DNA from: Clostridiaceae bacterium UBA5444
GTDB lineage: Bacteria > Bacillota > Clostridia > Clostridiales > Oxobacteraceae
NCBI GenBank assembly: GCA_002426575.1
Contig: DIRE01000068.1
Location: forward strand, 22,826 to 43,027
DNA: 20,202 bases
Direction of reading: 5' to 3'
Below the pieces are notes generated by a model. That model worked only from the letters and a program-made list of their open reading frames with translations, was not told the DNA's origin and made no database searches. Position 1 is the first letter of the stretch; every line of letters begins with the position of its first letter. Below are positions 7,995-15,830 of this stretch, one piece after another. Position numbers and translations under genes: made by a program.

Positions 7995-9437
7995 TTACTG
8001 AATCAATTCATCATAAAGCTCTAAGTATCGTCTTGCTGAGGCATTCCAGCTGTAATCACATTCCATGGCTCTTTTAACAAGCATAGCCCAAGTTTTATCA
8101 TCTTTATAAATTTTAATAGCCCTTTCTATGGTGTAGAGCATATCATGGGCATTGTAATTGGTAAAACTAAATCCATTACCTTCTCTAGTTATTTCATTAA
8201 AAGATGTAACCGTATCTTTAAGTCCGCCTGTTTCTCTAACTATTGGTATGCAGCCATACCTTAAACTAATTATTTGGCCAAGCCCGCAAGGTTCAAATAA
8301 TGATGGCATAAGCAAAAGGTCTGAACCCGCATATACTTTATGTGCTAAATCATCATCAAACATTATATTTGCAGATACTTTCCCCCTATAGTTATAAGCT
8401 GCGTTTTTAAAAAGGCTCTCATAATGTTTATCTCCAGTACCTAAAATAACCATTTGTACATCTAACTGCAGTATTTTATGTAATACACATTTTATAAGGT
8501 CAATACCCTTTTGGGAAACAAGTCTTGATATTATCGAAACGATTGGAACATCTATTCTTTTGGGAAGATTTAAAGATTCTTGGAGCTTCAGCTTATTTTG
8601 ATTCTTAAAATCCAAATTGGAATTATTATACTTATAAAATATATGGCTGTCAATAGATGGATTGTATTCATCATAATCTATACCATTTAATATTCCATAT
8701 AAGCTATTTTTTCTAGCATTCAATATTCCATGGAGACCTTCTCCAAAGAATGGGTATTGTATTTCGCCTGCATAAGTAGGGCTTACAGTGGTTATTTTAT
8801 CTGAATAAACAATACCTGCTTTCATAAAATTAGCATTTCCATTAAACTCTAGTTTATCATCTGTAAAGTACTCATCTAAGTCTATGCTAAATAAATCGTG
8901 TAATATGGATTTTGGGAAGATTCCTTGGTATTTTAAGTTGTGTATTGTAAAAACTGTTTTTATATCCTTAAATATAGGATTGTTTTGGTATTGGGTTTTC
9001 ATAAGAAATGGTATCATCCCGGTTTGCCAATCATGGCAATGGATTATATCTGGTGTAAAGTCAATATGGGGAATAGCTTCAAGCACTGCACGGCAAAAAT
9101 AGGCAAACCTTTCTGCATCATCTTCATACCCATATAAGCCAGCTCTTCCAAAATAGTATTCATTATCTATAAAGTAGAAATCGACATTTTCATATTTGCA
9201 GGTCATTATACCGCAGTATTGGTTTCGCCATCCAACCCTTACATATATATATTTCTTGTGCTCAATTTTATCACGCAGATTTTGAGGTATGGTTTTATAA
9301 AAAGGCATTATTACTGCCACCTTAACATTTTCATTACCTTTTATAAGTGCCTTTGGCAGTGAGCCAGCCACATCTGCAAGACCACCAGTTTTTGCAAAGG
9401 GTGCCGCCTCACTTACAGCCATTAATACATTTAACAT
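7995..9437 (-). CDS. glgA: Glycogen synthase (ADP-glucose type)
   Basis: This 480-residue GT5 glycogen synthase adds glucose from ADP-glucose to growing alpha-1,4-glucan chains. The N-terminal domain carries the ADP-glucose binding motif KTGGLADVAGSLPKAL (Lys16), and HDWQTGMIP and FTIHNLKYQG follow. The C-terminal domain has LFEPCGLGQ (Glu382, Cys384) and ETGGLKDTV, all as in characterised bacterial GlgA. The ATG at 9437 is chosen because AAGGAGGG lies before it and the protein then begins with the standard MLNVLMAVSEAAPFAKTGG; an in-frame extension upstream is only translation of an intergenic repeat. It lies downstream of glgB and just before the phosphorylase stump in one leftward run. Confidence 0.95.
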   Translation of the reverse strand: MLNVLMAVSEAAPFAKTGGLADVAGSLPKALIKGNENVKVAVIMPFYKTIPQNLRDKIEHKKYIYVRVGWRNQYCGIMTCKYENVDFYFIDNEYYFGRAGLYGYEDDAERFAYFCRAVLEAIPHIDFTPDIIHCHDWQTGMIPFLMKTQYQNNPIFKDIKTVFTIHNLKYQGIFPKSILHDLFSIDLDEYFTDDKLEFNGNANFMKAGIVYSDKITTVSPTYAGEIQYPFFGEGLHGILNARKNSLYGILNGIDYDEYNPSIDSHIFYKYNNSNLDFKNQNKLKLQESLNLPKRIDVPIVSIISRLVSQKGIDLIKCVLHKILQLDVQMVILGTGDKHYESLFKNAAYNYRGKVSANIMFDDDLAHKVYAGSDLLLMPSLFEPCGLGQIISLRYGCIPIVRETGGLKDTVTSFNEITREGNGFSFTNYNAHDMLYTIERAIKIYKDDKTWAMLVKRAMECDYSWNASARRYLELYDELIQ

Positions 9438-9489
9438 ATCAAATAAACCCTCCTTATATTTCCTTATGATAGTAAGCTCTATTATAAAA

Positions 9490-9611
9490 TTTTGGTTTTC
9501 AAACCGGATATGTTGGTTGACTTCCGCTCCAAAATGCCTATTTTTTTTAAAATAAGTAAGGTGGACAAAAATAGGCATTTAAGTCGTTGTGTAAGTAAAA
9601 TCAACATATCC
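9490..9611 (-). repeat. Structured intergenic repeat, copy A
   Basis: This element lies between glgB and glgA. The outer arms are GGATATGTTG (9506-9515) and CAACATATCC (9602-9611). The inner stem is AAATGCCTATTTTT (9532-9545) with its exact complement at 9567-9580. A short GACTT (9519-9523) also pairs with AAGTC (9581-9585). A small extra hairpin, GGTTTGAAAACC on the minus strand, flanks it on the gene-proximal side. It shares these parts with the copies at 15669-15798 and 1-57. No transposase or convincing target duplication is visible. It could be a miniature mobile element or a structured leader RNA of glgA. Confidence 0.82.
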
Positions 9612-9622
9612 TGAAATTAGTG

Positions 9623-11575
9623 TTATACCAAGATATGATTTAATTTAAAAAAAGATGCCCCCAAGGGTGGAGTTTTAATACACATTGAATAGGGAAAGTT
9701 GTGCCAAGGTAAATCCTCTGATTTTATGGGATCAATGTTTAACTGTCCTGATCCACCGAATCTTGTTTTATCGCTGTTTAGTATTTCTACGTATTCGCCA
9801 TAATCAGGGACTCCAATTCTATAATTTTCTCTAACAACGGGTGTGAAGTTTAGTATTACTATAATGTAGTCATATTTAGATTTGCCGATTCTTATATATG
9901 AAATGGTGCTTTGATCGTGGTTTTTAGCATCTATCCATTTAAAGCCATCCCAACTATCATCTATTTCCCAAAGAGACTTTTGGTTTATGTAAAGATGGTT
10001 TATTTCTTTAACAAATTGCTGCAGCTTATAATGCATCTCATATTCTAAAAGGTGCCAATCTAGGCTATCATAATATTTCCATTCAATAAACTGACCAAAT
10101 TCTCCTCCCATAAATAGAAGCTTTTTTCCAGGGTGAGTGATCATATATGAAAAAAGAAGGCGGAGATTTGCAAACCTTTGCCAGTAGTCTCCAGGCATTT
10201 TATCAATAAGAGATTTTTTACCATGTACAACTTCATCATGAGATAGAGGCAATATATAGTTTTCACTAAAAGCATACATCATAGAAAATGTCAATTTGTC
10301 ATGATTCCACTTTCTATATATTGGATCATTGGACATATAATCTAGTATGTCATGCATCCAGCCCATATTCCATTTATGACTATACCCAAGCCCCCCTATA
10401 AATGTTGGCATGGTTACCATTGGCCATGAAGTTGATTCTTCAGCTATCATCATGGTATTAGGAAAATACTTATATACTGCTTCATTTAATTTTCTCATAA
10501 AATCTATGGCCTCAAGATTTTCCCGCCCACCATATTTATTTGGAACCCATTCCCCGTTTTCCCTTCCATAGTCTAAATAAAGCATGGATGTTACTGCATC
10601 CACCCTTAAACCATCTATGTGATAATAATCTAACCAAAAGAGTGCATTTGATATAAGGAAACTTCTAACTTCAGCTTTTCCATAATCAAATACAAGGGTG
10701 CCCCATTCCTTATGCTCGCCTAGTCTTGTATCTTCATACTCATATAAACATGTACCGTCAAACTTTGCAAGACCATGGGCATCTTTAGGAAAGTGGCCAG
10801 GAACCCAATCTAGTATAACCCCTATTCCATTTTGGTGGCATTTATCAACAAAGTACATAAAATCTTTTGGAGTACCAAAGCGGCTGTTTACGGAAAAGTA
10901 CCCTGTAACTTGATATCCCCATGATCCATCAAATGGGAATTCTGAAACAGGAAGAAGTTCAATATGGGTATATCCCATATAAAGTACATAATCCACTAGC
11001 TCATCTGCTAGTTCTCTGTAGGTTAAAAAACCTTTATCCTTATTTAATTTCCATGAACCAAGATGTACTTCATATATGGATATGGGTATATTATAGGGCG
11101 GTGTCTTTTCCTTTTTCTCTTGCCATGATTCATCATTCCAATAGTATCCATCAATAGATACTACACGGCTTGCTGTATTTGGCCTAACTTCGCTGTAGAA
11201 TGCGTAAGGATCGCTTTTTAGTATTTTGTCTCCGTTTTCGCCTTTGGTTTCAATTTTATATTTGTAAATTTCCATCTCTTTAAGATCAGGTATAAATGTG
11301 GTCCAAACACCTGAATCACCTAAAGGCTCCATGGCATTTAAGCCCTCTTTCCAATTATTGAAATCACCTACAACTGATACACTCTTTGCATTAGGAGCCC
11401 AGACCGTAAATTGTACACCTAATGCCTCATTAACTTTTGTGAAGTGGGAACCAAGCATACGATAACTATAATAGTTAGTACCCTCATTAAAAAGATATAA
11501 TTCATACTCGTTAATGGAATCTTTTTTCAATGCAGCCACATCCTCAATAATATTGTTATATAAATAATTAAACAA
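9623..11575 (-). CDS. glgB: 1,4-alpha-glucan branching enzyme
   Basis: This 650-residue GH13 branching enzyme cuts alpha-1,4 chains and rejoins them as alpha-1,6 branches in glycogen. A CBM48-type N-terminal module (FTVWAPNAKSVSVVGDFNNW) covers about residues 50-125. The catalytic barrel carries GLRVDAVTSMLYLDY with nucleophile Asp326, MIAEESTSWP with acid/base Glu379, and PLSHDEVVHGKKS with Asp447. A C-terminal all-beta domain follows. Length and motifs are typical of GlgB. The proposed start is TTG at 11575 with AAAGGA 12-13 bases upstream, which is a loose spacing; an internal TTG (11530) preceded by GAGGA is an alternative that would remove 15 residues. It opens the leftward glycogen run and is followed by an intergenic repeat and then glgA. 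Confidence 0.94.
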   Translation of the reverse strand: MFNYLYNNIIEDVAALKKDSINEYELYLFNEGTNYYSYRMLGSHFTKVNEALGVQFTVWAPNAKSVSVVGDFNNWKEGLNAMEPLGDSGVWTTFIPDLKEMEIYKYKIETKGENGDKILKSDPYAFYSEVRPNTASRVVSIDGYYWNDESWQEKKEKTPPYNIPISIYEVHLGSWKLNKDKGFLTYRELADELVDYVLYMGYTHIELLPVSEFPFDGSWGYQVTGYFSVNSRFGTPKDFMYFVDKCHQNGIGVILDWVPGHFPKDAHGLAKFDGTCLYEYEDTRLGEHKEWGTLVFDYGKAEVRSFLISNALFWLDYYHIDGLRVDAVTSMLYLDYGRENGEWVPNKYGGRENLEAIDFMRKLNEAVYKYFPNTMMIAEESTSWPMVTMPTFIGGLGYSHKWNMGWMHDILDYMSNDPIYRKWNHDKLTFSMMYAFSENYILPLSHDEVVHGKKSLIDKMPGDYWQRFANLRLLFSYMITHPGKKLLFMGGEFGQFIEWKYYDSLDWHLLEYEMHYKLQQFVKEINHLYINQKSLWEIDDSWDGFKWIDAKNHDQSTISYIRIGKSKYDYIIVILNFTPVVRENYRIGVPDYGEYVEILNSDKTRFGGSGQLNIDPIKSEDLPWHNFPYSMCIKTPPLGASFFKLNHILV

Positions 11576-11646
11576 TTATAACAAAAATCCTTTAATATAC
11601 AGAAAATAATTGGGGATTTTTTCAAGCTATGTAGGACTTATGGGAA

Positions 11647-11675
11647 ATGATAATTAAAAAACTATATGTTATAAT
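11647..11675 (+). promoter_or_regulatory. Candidate promoter of the dbpA-like helicase gene
   Basis: An extended -10 element TGTTATAAT (11667-11675) is preceded at 17 bases by ATGATA (11647-11652), a weak -35. It would give a 5' leader of roughly 85 bases before the ATG at 11768. Confidence 0.55.
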
Positions 11676-11767
11676 GTTATGAAAACTCCACATAAATCTT
11701 ATTTGGGGAATATGTTTTCACTATTAGCAAACTATATATAAATAATAATATAAGAGGTAAAAAATTT

Positions 11768-13213
11768 ATGGATAAAAAGAATTTTAAAGATTATGGATTA
11801 AGGGAAGAAATATTGGATTCAATAGAAAGGTTAGGATATACAAACCCTACAGAGGTTCAAGATAAGGTAATACCCTTGCTTCTTGAAGAAAAAGATGTAA
11901 TAGTAAAATCAGAAACAGGAAGTGGCAAGACTGCATCTTTTGGTATACCTATTTGCGAGAAAATAGATATAGAGACTAAGAATCCTCAAGCACTTATACT
12001 TACACCCACAAGGGAGCTGTGTTTTCAAATAAAAGAGGATATAGAGAACATTGGAAGGCTCAGAAAAGTAAGATGCTCCGCTATTTTTGGCAAGCAGCCT
12101 ATTAGTATACAATCAAGAGAATTAAAGCAAAGGGTCCACGTGGTAGCAGGTACGCCAGGCAGAACAATGGATCATATAGAAAGAGGCACACTTATTGTAG
12201 ATGACATAAGATATTTAGTTATAGATGAAGCTGATAAGATGCTTGATATGGGATTTGTAGATCAGGTGGAGGATATAATAAAATATCTTCCAAAAGAAAG
12301 AGTGACAATGCTATTTTCAGCAACCATGGAATATGAAATAGAGAGCCTATGCAAAAAATATATGATTAATCCAACTAGTGTAGAGATAGCTTCAAAAAAC
12401 GTCATAACAGAAAATATTGAGCAGGTATGGTATGAAGCAGAGGCAGATGAAAAACTCCATATTTTAGATGATATAATATACACGGAAAATCCAGATAGTT
12501 GTATTATATTTTGTAAAACCAAGGATAACGTGGATATGGTATTTAAACACATGAAGGGTAAGGGATATTCCTGCAAGGAACTTCATGGAGGAATGCCTCA
12601 AGATGATAGGCTAAATATAATGCAGATGTTTAAAAGGGGAGAGTTTAGATTTTTAATAGCAACTGATGTTGCGGCTCGTGGAATTGATATAGAAGACCTA
12701 ACCCATATAATAAATTATGATGTGCCCGTTGAAAAAGAAAGCTACATACACAGAATAGGAAGGACTGGAAGGGCCGGCAAAATGGGAAAGGCCATAACTT
12801 TAGTATCTAATTATGAAACCAAAATGCTAAATGAAATTGAGGAGTATGTAGGATATAAGATACCAAAGGGAGATATTCCTTCAGAGGATGAAATAGCTAA
12901 GGCAAAGATAATTTTTTATGAAAAGGGTAAAACAAGGCCTAAATTAAAAATGGATAAGGGAGTGCAATTTAATAAAGACATTACGAAGATTTATATAAGT
13001 GCTGGCAAAGAGAAAAAGATAAGTGCTGGGGATATAGTCGGGGCAATATCAAGCATTGACGGTATTGATGCTGTGGACATCGGAATTATTGATGTACAAA
13101 ATAGCTGCTCATATGTTGACATACTAAATGGAAAAGGAAAACTGGCGTTAGAAGGTCTTAAATACACAAACATAAAGGGAAAGTCTGTAAGGGCTGAGAA
13201 GGCAAAAAAATAA
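11768..13213 (+). CDS. dbpA: DEAD-box ATP-dependent RNA helicase, DbpA/YxiN type
   Basis: This 481-residue RNA helicase probably acts in assembly of the large ribosomal subunit. It shows the Q motif with GYTNPTEVQ (about 23-31), motif I SETGSGKT (Lys54), PTRELC, TPGR, motif II DEAD (153-156), motif III SAT, and motif VI HRIGRTGRAG (from His328). A C-terminal DbpA RNA-binding domain runs from about residue 405 (KIYISAGKEKKISAGDIVGA) to the end; in E. coli DbpA and B. subtilis YxiN this domain binds hairpin 92 of 23S rRNA. The start follows AAGAGGT. It stands alone between the glycogen and amino sugar loci, with its own candidate promoter upstream and a long palindrome downstream. Confidence 0.92.
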   Translation: MDKKNFKDYGLREEILDSIERLGYTNPTEVQDKVIPLLLEEKDVIVKSETGSGKTASFGIPICEKIDIETKNPQALILTPTRELCFQIKEDIENIGRLRKVRCSAIFGKQPISIQSRELKQRVHVVAGTPGRTMDHIERGTLIVDDIRYLVIDEADKMLDMGFVDQVEDIIKYLPKERVTMLFSATMEYEIESLCKKYMINPTSVEIASKNVITENIEQVWYEAEADEKLHILDDIIYTENPDSCIIFCKTKDNVDMVFKHMKGKGYSCKELHGGMPQDDRLNIMQMFKRGEFRFLIATDVAARGIDIEDLTHIINYDVPVEKESYIHRIGRTGRAGKMGKAITLVSNYETKMLNEIEEYVGYKIPKGDIPSEDEIAKAKIIFYEKGKTRPKLKMDKGVQFNKDITKIYISAGKEKKISAGDIVGAISSIDGIDAVDIGIIDVQNSCSYVDILNGKGKLALEGLKYTNIKGKSVRAEKAKK

Positions 13214-13225
13214 AGGCTTTATATT

Positions 13226-13328
13226 AAAGGCATTTTGGCTCTGATGGTATTAGTGTTAGTGTCAGGTGGAGGGGTAGGGATGTCTAGCACCAATACCATC
13301 AGAATTTACAATGCCAATACTAACCTTT
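13226..13328. terminator. Long imperfect palindrome between convergent genes (likely bidirectional terminator)
   Basis: The core 20-base arms 13240-13259 (TCTGATGGTATTAGTGTTAG) and 13284-13303 pair with only two mismatches, one a wobble pair on each strand. Outer pairings GGCATT (13229-13234) with AATGCC (13310-13315) and AAAGG (13226) with CCTTT (13324) extend the structure. The loop 13260-13283 is unusually G-rich (GG, GG, GGGG, GGG). It separates the 3' ends of dbpA and the leftward kinase gene, so termination in both directions is plausible, although there is no clean T-tract. Confidence 0.6.
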
Positions 13329-14319
13329 ATATGTGCACTGCGTTTATGATTTTTTGCTTTATTTGAGGACTAACTGGTGAGCCTTTTGAAAGCTCTAAGG
13401 CCCAAAGTACGGCACCTGTTGCAGGGGGGACTGTAAGGAGAATAAACTCACATCTCTTTGGAGTTAACTTTTTCATATACTTTTTATATGAATCAAGTAT
13501 TATAGGGGTTGATGCCTTTACCCACACAGAGCCCACCAAAACAACTTCTACAACATTATCAAACTCAAGGTTATTTATACATCCTGCAGTTGATTTAGCA
13601 AGATCTAATGCAACATCCTTTAATATATGGGTAGCAACCTCATCATTGTCATCCGCAGAATCAAACACTGCCTGTATAAATTCTAAAGAAGGAACTTTTC
13701 TTGTGGTCAAGTTTTCACTTACTGCTTCAACAAAATAGTATTTGTCATCAACTTTAAGCAGCTCCATGACAGGTTTTGTCATCTTTGTAGGGGCTCCGCA
13801 TCTGTAAAGCTCTCCATAAACTGCATCTATTGCTCTTCTTGCAATATAAGAGCCTCCTGCTTTATCTCCTACAATATCGCCTATTCCACCAACTTGAAGT
13901 CTATTACCATGTTTGTCTATGCCGCCTGCAACTGTACCTGTTCCATTTACGGAGCAGACACCAAAACCTTTTGTGGTGCCTGCCTTAATTCCTAAAAATG
14001 AATCATTATCCATGGCAAATTTTTTAAAACCAATTTTCTCAATTACCTCTGTTAGCTTAAGTTTTTGAGAGGGGACATCTGCACCTGCAAGCCCAAATGC
14101 CCCTGAATCTACATCATCAATTGTAATATTACTATTTTCAAGCAGCCTATTTATATAATGGCTCATAACTTTGTAGGTTTGTTCATAGCTTCCGGGTAAT
14201 GCCTCATGACTGCACGTGCCTGCACGAATATGATCTATAAATGTGCCATTTATGTCAAATAAGAAGTAATCCGTTTTAGTGTTCCCTCCATCAACACCTA
14301 TTACATATTTGCCAGCCAT
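13327..14319 (-). CDS. BadF/NAGK-type sugar kinase (N-acetylglucosamine kinase-like)
   Basis: This 330-residue member of the BadF/BadG/BcrA ATPase superfamily, which includes N-acetylglucosamine kinases, is predicted to phosphorylate an amino sugar with ATP. The phosphate-binding motif GVDGGNTKTDYFLFD is at the N terminus. A second phosphate motif, CSVNGTGTVAGG, is at about residues 110-121. VGDKAGGSYIARRAID stands where sugar kinases usually show GDEGSxYW, and an ADP-binding-like VLVGSVWVKAS is near the C terminus. The ATG at 14319 follows GGAGG by seven bases, better than an upstream in-frame ATG at 14343. It is the third gene of the leftward run, 26 bases after the GH4 gene. A second, more typical kinase is encoded in the rightward run, so this one may act on a different sugar. 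Confidence 0.78.
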   Translation of the reverse strand: MAGKYVIGVDGGNTKTDYFLFDINGTFIDHIRAGTCSHEALPGSYEQTYKVMSHYINRLLENSNITIDDVDSGAFGLAGADVPSQKLKLTEVIEKIGFKKFAMDNDSFLGIKAGTTKGFGVCSVNGTGTVAGGIDKHGNRLQVGGIGDIVGDKAGGSYIARRAIDAVYGELYRCGAPTKMTKPVMELLKVDDKYYFVEAVSENLTTRKVPSLEFIQAVFDSADDNDEVATHILKDVALDLAKSTAGCINNLEFDNVVEVVLVGSVWVKASTPIILDSYKKYMKKLTPKRCEFILLTVPPATGAVLWALELSKGSPVSPQIKQKIINAVHI

Positions 14320-14345
14320 AGTAATCCTCCGTTTCCGTTCCAATA

Positions 14346-15626
14346 CTATTTAAATTGAGGAAGGTATTTTTTATGTGCTTCTTTTAATTCTTCAAAGCAA
14401 GCTTTTGAAGTGTTGTAATCCCCAAGTAGTGGATTAATTAAAAGTGCGCGCATAGCTTCTTTTTCATCACCTTTAATTGCAGCTTCAACGGTATGTCTCT
14501 CGTAAGCCTTTACGGTACGCATAAGCTCCATTATGTGCTGATTTTGGAAGTTCTCTATCTTTATAGGTTTTGGACCATCTTTACCTATAACTGCTGAGAT
14601 TTCAACTACATCACTATCTTCCATAAAATCTAATGAGCCATTGTTTAGTATATTTACAACATGGACTTCTTGCTTATCATTATAAATTGCATCTACTAGA
14701 GATATTGCAGCCTCAGAATACATTGCGCCGCCACGTTTGTTTAATAGATCCGGCTTTACGTGAAGCTCATTGTCTGAGTATATAGAGAGAAGCTGCTCTT
14801 CAATGTCCATACAAACTTCGCCTCTGCATTTTTCAGCTTCTTTGAGCATTTTAAGTTTTTTGTTCTTAAAATAGTAATACTCCAAATATGAGTTTGGAAT
14901 AGCACCAACGGTTTGTATTAACTCTGTGTCAAAACCGCTAGATGGAATGTTTTTCATTGCATCACTATTTATTCCTTGGACTAGGGCATCTTTGAGATAA
15001 TCCTTGCCATCTTTTTTAATGCCAGTAATCCAGCTTAGGTGGTTTAATCCAACATATTCTATTTCAGCATCTGTAATTCCTAACTTTTTTTCTACGCTAA
15101 GTTTCATGTTAATGGGCACATTGCAAAGTCCCATCATCTTTACATCGGTGTAATTTAAAAGAGCTTGTGCAATAATCCCTGATGGATTAGAGAAGTTTAT
15201 AAGCCAAGCGTTAGGGCATAACTCAGTCATCCTATTTGCTATCTTAATAAGCTCTGGTATGGTTCTTAAAGCTTTGAAAAAGCCGCCTATCCCAGTAGTT
15301 TCTTGACCAATTAGATCGTACTTTAGTGGTATCTTTTCGTCTAACACTCTTGCAGGAAGTTTACCTACACGAATTTGTGCTAATACAAAATCTGCGCCAT
15401 CTAGGGCAGTATCAAGATCCTTAGTAAGAATTACATTGCAGTCCATATCCGCAGCCTTTATCATTCTTTGGCAAAGCTCACCAACTATTTTAAGCTTTCT
15501 GTCGTCAATATCCATTAAAACAATTTCTTTAACAGGCAGAGACTTCTTTCTTTTAATTATACCTTCCATAAGCTCTGGACTATATGTACTCCCAGAACCT
15601 ACAACACCAATTTTTAATCCTTCCAT
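14346..15626 (-). CDS. GH4 NAD-dependent 6-phospho-glycosidase
   Basis: This 426-residue glycoside hydrolase family 4 enzyme cleaves phosphorylated glycosides through a transient oxidation using NAD and a divalent metal. The N-terminal nucleotide-binding fold carries GVVGSGSTYSPELMEGI. The family motif NFSNPSG (Asn147), and the putative metal ligands Cys168 in GLCNVP and His196 in GLNHLSW, are all present. It most resembles the 6-phospho-beta-glucosidase branch (CelF/LicH). The start is placed at 15626 because AAGAGAGG ends directly against the ATG at 15635 but lies nine bases from the ATG at 15626. It is the middle gene of the leftward run with namZ upstream and a kinase downstream, suggesting a phosphorylated amino sugar disaccharide as substrate. 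That is inference only. Confidence 0.85.
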   Translation of the reverse strand: MEGLKIGVVGSGSTYSPELMEGIIKRKKSLPVKEIVLMDIDDRKLKIVGELCQRMIKAADMDCNVILTKDLDTALDGADFVLAQIRVGKLPARVLDEKIPLKYDLIGQETTGIGGFFKALRTIPELIKIANRMTELCPNAWLINFSNPSGIIAQALLNYTDVKMMGLCNVPINMKLSVEKKLGITDAEIEYVGLNHLSWITGIKKDGKDYLKDALVQGINSDAMKNIPSSGFDTELIQTVGAIPNSYLEYYYFKNKKLKMLKEAEKCRGEVCMDIEEQLLSIYSDNELHVKPDLLNKRGGAMYSEAAISLVDAIYNDKQEVHVVNILNNGSLDFMEDSDVVEISAVIGKDGPKPIKIENFQNQHIMELMRTVKAYERHTVEAAIKGDEKEAMRALLINPLLGDYNTSKACFEELKEAHKKYLPQFK

Positions 15627-15635
15627 TATACTCAT

Positions 15636-15643
15636 CCTCTCTT
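15636..15643 (-). promoter_or_regulatory. Ribosome binding site deciding the GH4 start
   Basis: On the minus strand AAGAGAGG is immediately followed by ATG 15635 and nine bases later by ATG 15626. Only the second has workable spacing, so it is taken as the start. Confidence 0.65.
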
Positions 15644-15668
15644 ATTATTATGTGATTTAAGTAACTTT

Positions 15669-15798
15669 TGGCTTTTAAACCAGCTATGTTAATTTGATTG
15701 ACTTCCGCTGCTCCGAAATGCCTATTTTTCTCTAAATAAGTAAAGTTGATAAAAATAGGCATTTAAGTCGCTGCTCCAGTAAATCAAATTAACATAGC
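15669..15798 (-). repeat. Structured intergenic repeat, copy B (complete)
   Basis: This copy lies between namZ and the GH4 gene. The outer arms are a perfect 17-bp inverted repeat, GCTATGTTAATTTGATT (15683-15699) against 15782-15798. The inner stem AAATGCCTATTTTT (15716-15729) pairs exactly with 15751-15764. GACTT (15700-15704) pairs with AAGTC (15765-15769). CGCTGCTCC occurs on both sides of the inner stem as a direct repeat (15706-15714 and 15769-15777). A small flank, GGTTTAAAAGCC on the minus strand, can also fold. An open reading frame across it is only translation of the repeat. Confidence 0.85.
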
Positions 15799-15830
15799 CT
15801 GACGTTGGTACTGTACTAAACCATATCTTA

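Noticed and set aside
8158..9137. Plus-strand short frames inside glgA
   Set aside because: They are opposite-strand shadows of a well-supported gene.
9437..9578. In-frame extension of glgA starting MPIFVHLTYF
   Set aside because: It is translation of the intergenic repeat; a similar peptide is read from the copy at 15580-15762, and a strong ribosome binding site precedes ATG 9437.
15580..15762. Short frame similar to the glgA extension
   Set aside because: The resemblance comes from the shared DNA repeat rather than a conserved protein, and the frame runs into the GH4 gene out of phase.
15669..15798. Insertion sequence end or IS200/IS605 relic
   Set aside because: Subterminal palindromes would fit, but no transposase fragment or clear target duplication is visible, so it is listed only as a structured repeat.
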